From positions 111,064,536-111,128,535 of the forward strand of contig OZ024744.1 of the NCBI GenBank assembly GCA_964016885.1: 64,000 nt of DNA, read 5' to 3'. Position numbers and translations under genes: made by a program. This DNA comes from Eledone cirrhosa. Its lineage: Eukaryota > Mollusca > Cephalopoda > Octopoda > Eledonidae. Of this stretch, positions 56,559 to 64,000 are shown in pieces (position 1 is the first letter of the stretch; every line of letters starts with the position of its first letter). The notes beneath the pieces are model-generated. The model worked only from the letters and a program-made list of their open reading frames with translations, did no database searches and was not told the origin of the DNA.

Positions 56559-59198
56559 CATTATAGCTTACCTTGCCCTGAAAACAGTGGAACTACACAA
56601 TCCACTATAAATTACCTTGCTCTGAACACAGTAAAACTACACAATCCACTATAACTTACCTTGCTCTGAACACAGTAAAACTACACAATCCACTATAACT
56701 TACTTTGCCATGAACACAGTAAAACTACACAATCCACTATAACTTACCTTGCACTGAACACAGTAAAACTACACAATCCACTATAGTTTACCTTGCCCTG
56801 AACACAGTAAAACTACACAATCCACTATAACGTACCTTGCCCTGAACACAGTAAAACTACTTAATTCACTATAACTTACCTTGCTCTGAACACAGTAAAA
56901 CTACACAATCCACTATACCTTACCTTGCCCTGAACACAGTAAAACTACACAATCCACTATAGCTTACATTGCTCTGAACACAGTAAAACTACACAATCCA
57001 CTATAAATTACCTTGCCCTGAACACAGTAAAACTACACAATCCACTATTACTTACCTTGCCCTGAACACAGAATAACTACACAATCCACTATAACTTAAC
57101 TGGCCGTGAACACAGTAAAACTACACAATCCACTATTACTTACCTTGCTCTGAACACAGTAAAACTACACAATCCACTATTACTTACCTTGCTCTGAACA
57201 CAGAAAAACTACACAATCCACTATAACTTACTTTGCCATGAACACAGTAAAACTACACAATCCACTATTACTTACCTTGCTCTGAACACAGAAAAACTAC
57301 ACAATCCACTATAACTTACTTTGCCATGAACACAGTAAAACTACACAATCCACTATAACTTAACTGGCCCTGAACACAGTAACACTACACAATCAACTAT
57401 AACTTACCTTGCTCTGAACACAGTAAAACTACACAATGCACTATAACTTACTTTGCCATGAACACAGTAAAACTACACAATCCACTAAAACTTACCTTGC
57501 ACTGAACACAGTAAAACTACACAATCCACTATAAATTACCTTGTTCTGAACACAGTAAAACTACACAATCCACTCTAACTTACCTTGCCCGGAACAAAGT
57601 AAAACTACGTAATCCACTATACCTTACCTTGCCCTGAACACAGTGAAACTACACAATCCACTATAACTTACCTTGCTCTGAACACAGTAAAACTACACAA
57701 TCCACTATACCTTACCTTGCCCTGAACACAGTAAAACTACATAATCCACTATAGTTTACCTTGCCCTGAACACAATAAAACTACACAATCCACTATAAAT
57801 TACCTTGCTCTGAACACAATAAAACTACACAATCCACTATAACTTAACTGGCCCTGAACACAGTAAAACTACACAATCCACTATAACTTACCTTGCCCTG
57901 AACACAGTAAAACTACACAATCCACTATAACAAACATTGCCCTGAACACGGTAAAACTACACAAACCACTATAAATTACCTTGCCCTGAACACAGTAAAA
58001 CTACATAATCCACTATAGTTTACCTTGCCCTGAACACAATAAAACTACACAATCCACTATAAATTACCTTGCCCTGAACACAGTAAAACTACACAATCCA
58101 CTATAACGTACCTTGCCCTGAACACAGTAAAACTACTTAATTCACTATAACTTACCTTGCCCTGAACACAGTAAAACTACACAATCCACTATAACGTACC
58201 TTGCCCTGAACACAGTAAAACTACTTAATTCACTATAACTTACCTTGCTCTGAACACAATAAAACTACACAATCCACTATAACTTAACTGGCCCTGAACA
58301 CAGTAAAACTACACAATCCACTATAACGTACCTTGCCCTGAACACAGTAAAACTACTTAATTCACTATAACTTACCTTGCCCTGAACATAGTAAATCTAC
58401 ACAATCCACTATAACTTACCTTGCTCTGAACACAGTAAAACTACACAATCCACTATACCTTACCTTGCCCTGAACACAGTAAAACTACACAATCCACTAT
58501 AACTTACCTTGCCCTGAACACAGTAAAACTACACAATCCTCTATAACTTACCTTGCTGTGAACACAGTAAAACTACACAATCCACTATGCCTTACCTTGC
58601 CCTGAACACAGTAAAACTACACAATCCACTATTACTTACATTGCTCTGAACACAGAAAAACTACACAATCCACTATAACTTACTTTGCCATGAACACAGT
58701 AAAACTACACAATCCACTACAACTTACCTTGCACTGAACACAGTAAATCTACACAATCCACTATAAATTACCTTCCTCTGAACACAGTAAAACTACACAA
58801 TCCACTATAACTTAACTGGCCCTGAACACAGTAACACTACACAATCCACTATAACTTACCTTGCTCTGAACACAGTAAAACTACACAATCCACTATAACT
58901 TACTTTGCCATGAACACAGTAAAACTACACAATCCACTATAACTTACCTTGCACTGAACACAGTAAAACTACACAATCCACTATAGTTTACCTTGCCCTG
59001 AACACAGTAAAACTACACAATCCACTATAACGTACCTTGCCCTGAACACAGTAAAACTACTTAATTCACTATAACTTACCTTGCTCTGAACACAGTAAAA
59101 CTACACAATCCACTATACCTTACCTTGCCCTGAACACAGTAAAACTACACAATCCACTATAGCTTACATTGCTCTGAACACAGTAAAACTACACAATC
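56559..59198. repeat. Right-domain unit, subtype C, 2,640 bp (60 monomers)
   Basis: Subtype C: ACACTACACAATCAAC 822 bp after the marker (57,381). It contains three ACGTACC plus CTACTTAATTCAC monomer pairs in quick succession (ACGTACC at 58,103, 58,191 and 58,323) where other units have one, and lacks the GTATAAC monomers. Confidence 0.8.
58103..58400. repeat. Local expansion of the ACGTACC/CTTAATTCAC monomer pair
   Basis: The pair occurs at 58,103, 58,191 and 58,323 (spacings 88 and 132 bp), with an AACTTAACTGG monomer before the third copy. The homologous place at 61,271 has one pair. Net gain is six monomers (264 bp). Confidence 0.85.
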
Positions 59199-59726
59199 CA
59201 TTATAGCTTACCTTGCCCTGAAAACAGTGGAACTACACAATCCACTATAAATTACCTTGCCCTGAACACAGTAAAACTACACAATCCACTATTACTTACC
59301 TTGCCCTGAACACAGAATAACTACACGATCCACTATAACTTAACTGGCCCTGAACACAGTAAAACTACACAATCCACTATTACTTACCTTGCTCTGAACA
59401 CAGTAAAATTACACAATCCACTATAACTTACCTTGCCCGGAACACAGTAAACCTACACAATCCACTATAAGTTACCTTGCTCTGAACACAGTAAAACAAC
59501 ACAATCCACTATAACTTAACTGGCCCTGAACACAGTAAAACTACACAATCCACTATAACTTACCATGCCCTGAACACAGTAAAACTAAACAATCCACTAT
59601 AACTTACCTTGCTCTGAACACAGTAAAACTACACAATCCACTATACCTTACCTTGGCCTGAACACAGTAAAACTACACAATCCACTATAGCTTACATTGC
59701 TCTGAACACAGTAAAACTACACAATC
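59199..59726. repeat. Short unit between two marker monomers, 528 bp (12 monomers)
   Basis: Two CCATTATAGC plus AAAACAGTGGAAC monomer sets lie only 528 bp apart. Between them are ATTACTTACC, GAATAACTACACGATCC, CCCGGAACACAGTAAACCTAC and AAAACAACAC monomers, a shortened mix of other units. This is the compensating deletion in the 3,168-bp copy 1. Confidence 0.75.
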
Positions 59727-62700
59727 CATTATAGCTTACCTTGCCCTGAAAACAGTGGAACTACACAATCCACTATAAATTACCTTGCTCTGAACACAGT
59801 AAAACTACACAATCCACTATAACTTACCTTGCTCTGAACACAGTAAAACTACACAATCCACTATAACTTACTTTGCCATGAACACAGTAAAACTACACAA
59901 TCCACTATAACTTACCTTGCACTGAACACAGTAAAACTACACAATCCTCTATAGTTTACCTTGCCCTGAACACAGTAAAACTACACAATCCACTATAACG
60001 TACCTTGCCCTGAACACAGTAAAACTTCTTAATTCACTATAAGTTACCTTGCTCTGAACACAGTAAAACTACACAATCCACTATACCTTACCTTGCCCTG
60101 AACACAGTAAAACTACACAATCCACTATAGCTTACATTGCTCTGAACACAGTAAAACTACACAATCCACTATAAATTACCTTGCCCTGAACACAGTAAAA
60201 CTACACAATCCACTATTACTTACCTTGCCCTGAACACAGAATAACTACACAATCCACTATAACTTAACTGGCCCTGAACACAGTAAAACTACACAATCCA
60301 CTATTACTTACCTTGCTCTGAACACAGTAAAACTACACAATCCACTATTACTTACCTTGCTCTGAACACAGAAAAACTACACAATCCACTATAACTTACT
60401 TTGCCATGAACACAGTAAAACTACACAATCCACTATTACTTACCTTGCTCTGAACACAGAAAAACTACACAATCCACTATAACTTACTTTGCCATGAACA
60501 CAGTAAAACTACACAATCCACTATAACTTAACTTGCCCTGAACACAGTAACACTACACAATCAACTAGAACTTACCTTGCTCTGAACACAGTAAAACTAC
60601 ACAATGCACTATAACTTACTTTGCCATGAACACAGTAAAACTACACAATCCACTAAAACTTACCTTGCACTGAACACAGTAAAACTACACAATCCACTAT
60701 AAATTACCTTGTTCAGAACACAGTAAAACTACACAATCCACTCTAACTTACCTTGCCCGGAACAAAGTAAAACTACGTAATCCACTATACCTTACCTTGC
60801 CCTGAACACAGTGAAACTACACAATCCACTATAACTTACCTTGCTCTGAACACAGTAAAACTACACAATCCACTATACCTTACCTTGCCCTGAACACAGT
60901 AAAACTACATAATCCACTATAGTTTACCTTGCCCTGAACACAATAAAACTACACAATCCACTATAAATTACCTTGCTCTGAACACAATAAAACTACACAA
61001 TCCACTATAACTTAACTGGCCCTGAACACAGTAAAACTACACAATCCACTATAACTTACCTTGCCCTGAACACAGTAAAACTACACAATCCACTATAACA
61101 AACATTGCCCTGAACACGGTAAAACTACACAAACCACTATAAATTACCTTGCCCTGAACACAGTAAAACTACATAATCCACTATAGTTTACCTTGCCCTG
61201 AACACAATAAAACTACACAATCCACTATAAATTACCTTGCCCTGAACACAGTAAAACTACACAATCCACTATAACGTACCTTGCCCTGAACACAGTAAAA
61301 CTACTTAATTCACTATAACTTACCTTGCTCTGAACACAGTAAAACTACACAATCCACTATACCTTACCTTGCCCTGAACACAGTAAAACTACACAATCCA
61401 CTATAACTTACCTTGCCCTGAACACAGTAAAACTACACAATCCTCTATAACTTACCTTGCTGTGAACACAGTAAAACTACACAATCCACTATGCCTTACC
61501 TTGCCCTGAACACAGTAAAACTACACAATCCACTATTACTTACATTGCTCTGAACACAGAAAAACTACACAATCCACTATAACTTACTTTGCCATGAACA
61601 CAGTAAAACTACACAATCCACTACAACTTACCTTGCACTGAACACAGTAAAACTACACAATCCACTATAAATTACCTTCCTCTGAACACAGTAAAACTAC
61701 ACAATCCACTATAACTTAACTGGCCCTGAACACAGTAACACTACACAATCCACTCTAACTTACCTTGCCCAGAACAAAGTATAACTACGTAATCCACTAT
61801 ACCTTACCTTGCCCTGAACACAGTCAAACTACACAATCCACTATAGCTTACATTGCTCTGAACACAGTAAAACTACACAATCCACTATAGCTAACCTTGC
61901 CCTGAACACAGTAAAACTACACAATCCACTATAGCTTACCTTGCCCTGAACACAGAAAAACTAAACAATCCACTATAACTTACATTGCCCTGAACACAGT
62001 AAAACTACACAATCCACTATAAATTACCTTGCTCTGAACACAGTAAAATTACACAATCCACTATAACTTACTTTGCCATGAACTCAGTAAAACTACACAA
62101 TCCACTACAACTTACCTTGCACTGAACACAGTAATACTACACAATCCACTATAAATTACCTTCCTCTGAACACAGTAAAACTACACAATCCACTATAACT
62201 TAACTGGCCCTGAACACAGTAACACTACACAATCCACTCTAACTTACCTTGCCCAGAACAATGTATAACTACGAAATCCACTATACCTTACCTTGCCCTG
62301 AACACAGTCAAACTACACAATCCACTATAGCTTACATTGCTCTGAACACAGTAAAACTACACAATCCACTATAGCTTACCTTGCCCTGAACACAGTAAAA
62401 CTACACAATCCACTATAGCTTACCTTGCCCTGAACACAGAAAAACTAAACAATCCACTATAACTTACATTGCCCTGAACACAGTAAAACTACACAATCCA
62501 CTATAAATTACCTTGCTCTGAACACAGTAAAATTACACAATCCACTATAACTTACCTTGCTCTGAACACAGTAAACCTACACAATCCACTATAAATTACC
62601 TTGCCCAGAACACAGTAAAACTACACAATCCACTATAAGTTACCTTGCTCTGAACACAGTAAAACAACACAATCCACTATAACTTGACTGGCCCTGAACA

Positions 62701-62894
62701 CAGTAAAACTACACAATCCACTATAACTTACCATGCCCTGAACACAGTAAAACTAAACAATCCACTATAACTTACCTTGCTCTGAACACAGTAAAACTAC
62801 ACAATCCACTATACCTTACCTTGGCCTGAACACAGTAAAACTACACAATCCACTATAGCTTACATTGCTCTGAACACAGTAAAACTACACAATC
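59727..62894. repeat. Right-domain unit, subtype C, 3,168 bp (72 monomers)
   Basis: Same 72-monomer period measured from the CCATTATAGC marker. Two markers on different monomers give the same period, so the unit length is well supported. It includes private changes such as AAAACTTCTTAATTC (60,028) and CAACTAGAACTTACC (about 60,560). Confidence 0.85.
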
Positions 62895-63716
62895 CATTAT
62901 AGCTTACCTTGCCCTGAAAACAGTGGAACTACACAATCCACTATAAATTACCTTGCTCTGAACACAGTAAAACTACACAATCCACTATAACTTACCTTGC
63001 ACTGAACACAGTAAAACTACACAATCCACTATAACTTACTTTGCCATGAACACAGTAAAACTACACAATCCACTATAACTTACCTTGCACTGAACACAGT
63101 AAAACTACACAATCCACTATAGTTTACCTTGCCCTGAACACAGTAAAACTACACAATCCACTATAACGTACCTTGCCCTGAACACAGTAAAACTACTTAA
63201 TTCACTATAACTTACCTTGCTCTGAACACAGTAAAACTACACAATCCACTATACCTTACCTTGCCCTGAACACAGTAAAACTACACAATCCACTATAGCT
63301 TACATTGCTCTGAACACAGTAAAACTACACAATCCACTATAAATTACCTTGCCCTGAACACAGTAAAACTACACAATCCACTATTACTTACCTTGCCCTG
63401 AACACAGAATAACTACACAATCCACTATAACTTAACTGGCCCTGAACACAGTAAAACTACACAATCCACTATTACTTACCTTGCTCTGAACACAGTAAAA
63501 CTACACAATCCACTATTACTTACCTTGCTCTGAACACAGAAAAACTACACAATCCACTATAACTTACTTTGCCATGAACACAGTAAAACTACACAATCCA
63601 CTATTACTTACCTTGCCCTGAACACAGAAAAACTACACAATCCACTATAACTTACTTTGCCATGAACACAGTAAAACTACACAATCCACTATAACTTAAC
63701 TGGCCCTGAACACAGT
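60549..63716. repeat. 3,168-bp (72-monomer) HOR, copy 2
   Basis: From 60,549 to 63,716, followed at 63,717 by the start of a third copy. Compared with copy 1 it has a single ACGTACC/CTACTTAATTCAC pair and two GTATAAC/ATGTATAAC monomers about 484 bp apart, as in subtype B units. Confidence 0.85.
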
Positions 63717-64000
63717 AACACTACACAATCAACTATAACTTACCTTGCTCTGAACACAGTAAAACTACACAATGCACTATAACTTACTTTGCCATGAACA
63801 CAGTAAAACTACACAATCCACTATAACTTACCTTGCACTGAACACAGTAAAACTACACAATCCACTATAAATTACCTTGCTCTGAACACAGTAAAATTAC
63901 ACAATCCACTATAACTTACTTTGCCATGAACACAGTAAAACTACACAATCCACTACAACTTACCTTGCACTGAACACAGTAATACTACACAATCCACTAT
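62895..64000. repeat. Right-domain unit, partial, cut by window end
   Basis: The first 822 bp follow subtype C, with ACACTACACAATCAAC at 63,717. After 63,840 the order departs from copies 1 and 2: instead of GTTCTG and CTCTAACTTACC monomers it goes to GCTCTG, AAAATTACAC, ACTTTGCCATG and CTACAACTTACC, so a monomer block is missing or replaced. The window ends at monomer position 28. Confidence 0.75.

Larger units (their letters stand above)
57381..60548. repeat. 3,168-bp (72-monomer) HOR, copy 1
   Basis: The distance from ACACTACACAATCAAC at 57,381 to the same monomer at 60,549 is exactly 3,168 bp. The copies align at 57,591/60,759, 57,931/61,099 and 58,103/61,271. This copy then has 264 extra bases: the ATGCC offset is only 2,904 bp (58,587/61,491). 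It later lacks 264 bases, so register is regained by GTAAAACAACAC near 59,490/62,660. Confidence 0.85.
1..64000. repeat. 44-bp satellite array, whole window, head to tail
   Basis: The whole window is a tandem array of a 44-bp monomer, about 1,455 copies, all in one orientation. In the phase used here position 1 is the first A of AACACAG. The constant part reads TGAACACAGTAAAAC across the monomer junction (positions 43-44, 1-13), then CACAATCCACTA at 16-27. The variable part (28-42) is most often TAACTTACCTTGCCC. Common alternatives at 28-36 give ATAAATTACC, ATACCTTACC, ATAGCTTACC, ATAGTTTACC, ATTACTTACC, ATGCCTTACC and AACTTAACTGG. The consensus is about 39% GC with 17 A, 14 C, 10 T and 3 G on this strand. 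Stops (TAA at 8 and 28, TGA at 43; on the other strand TAA and two TAG) close every frame within three monomers, so the array is non-coding. No gene, transposon, inverted monomer or unique DNA interrupts it. I do not recognise the family. Genomic location cannot be told from sequence. Confidence 0.98.
31071..64000. repeat. Right array domain: strict 44-bp register, long HORs
   Basis: Distances between like monomers are here almost always exact multiples of 44 (for example 2,728, 4,136, 4,576, 2,244, 4,268, 2,640, 528 and 3,168 bp). Only two 43-mers were noticed, near 37,672 and 56,284, and they account for the two spacings that are one base short. A marker monomer with CCATTATAGC, followed by one with TGAAAACAGTGGAAC, occurs only in this domain. 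It lies at 32,053, 34,781, 38,212, 42,348, 46,924, 49,168, 53,436, 56,559, 59,199, 59,727 and 62,895, and I use it to delimit units. Units fall into three subtypes by the distance from this marker to the next monomer reading ACACTACACAATCAAC: A (998 or 954 bp), B (866 bp) and C (822 bp). Confidence 0.8.

Noticed and set aside
1..64000. CRISPR array, because constant and variable parts alternate at a fixed length
   Set aside because: The variable part is only about 15 bp, differs by point changes among few recurrent versions, and is copied in long HOR blocks. Real spacers are unrelated to each other, and there are no cas genes.
1..64000. Coding repeats or a repeat protein
   Set aside because: 44 bp is not a multiple of 3, and the consensus has TAA, TAA and TGA on the plus strand and TAA, TAG and TAG on the minus strand. 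Every frame closes within about three monomers.
1..64000. Telomeric repeat or telomere-like DNA
   Set aside because: The strand bias recalls telomeres, but the unit is 44 bp and contains no run of TTAGGG, TTTAGGG or similar.
1..64000. Naming it a centromeric satellite
   Set aside because: HOR structure fits centromeres, but I see no CENP-B box (its CG core is absent from the consensus), and location cannot be read from the window.
1..64000. TATA-box promoters at CACTATAAATTACC monomers
   Set aside because: The TATAAAT arises from one or two substitutions in a repeated unit, recurs many times, and has no other promoter or gene context.
1..64000. Steroid-receptor half-sites (AGAACA or TGTTCT) in some variants
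   Set aside because: Only half-sites occur, without the partner at the required three-base spacing. Six-base matches are expected in so many monomers.
1..64000. Transposon ends or target-site duplications at HOR borders
   Set aside because: HOR borders fall within ordinary monomers in register. No terminal inverted repeats, coding remnants or non-satellite DNA are present.
1..64000. Assembly artefact as explanation of the HOR copies
   Set aside because: Copies carry private substitutions and different monomer losses, so they are not simple duplicated contigs. Only spanning long reads could exclude it fully for the most similar pairs (4,268-bp and 2,065-bp).

Overview
The window is one uninterrupted tandem (satellite) array. 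From base 1 to base 64,000 it consists of head-to-tail copies of a 44-bp monomer, about 1,455 in all, every one in the same orientation. It begins at position 1 of my monomer phase and stops 28 bases into a monomer, so the array runs past both ends of the window. I see no gene, RNA gene, transposon, inverted segment or unique spacer. In this phase the monomer starts AACACAG. It has a nearly constant part (positions 43-44 and 1-27) and a variable part (about 28-42). No reading frame can stay open: 44 is not a multiple of 3, so any frame passes through all three monomer phases within 132 bp, and the consensus has stops on both strands.

This is eukaryotic heterochromatin-type DNA. I do not recognise the monomer and cannot name the species. 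The consensus has no CpG. Where CpG occurs in variants it alternates with CA or TG at the same monomer position, which would fit a cytosine-methylating genome (inference). A centromeric, pericentromeric, subtelomeric or intronic location cannot be told from the sequence.

The structure lies in higher-order repeats (HORs), where blocks of many distinct monomers are copied together. There are two domains. The left domain (1 to about 31,070) carries about fifty 43-bp monomers with one A lost from the A-run, BamHI-type GGATCC monomers, and HORs of about 1.1-2.6 kb: 1,630/2,201 bp units at 1-5.9 kb, a 2,065-bp pair at 9.4-13.6 kb, a 2,110/1,847-bp series at 15.5-20.9 kb, and 1.1-kb blocks at 22.9-27.8 kb. 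The right domain (about 31,070 to 64,000) keeps almost perfect 44-bp register, with only two 43-mers noticed. It lacks GGATCC monomers and is built of longer units, from 528 to 4,576 bp, delimited by a marker monomer reading CCATTATAGC. These units fall into subtypes A, B and C. The last ones form an exact 72-monomer (3,168-bp) repeat.

Several events can be read at base resolution: chimeric monomers from in-register deletion, a 19-monomer (836-bp) block duplicated at two places, a 2.4-kb block present three times at offsets of 14,387 and 4,268 bp, and a +264/-264 bp compensated rearrangement inside one 3,168-bp unit. All this fits repeated unequal exchange or amplification in multiples of the monomer. 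The most notable content is this HOR history plus a few properties of the monomer: strong A+C strand bias, splice-site-like motifs on the minus strand, and a sharp constant/variable split.
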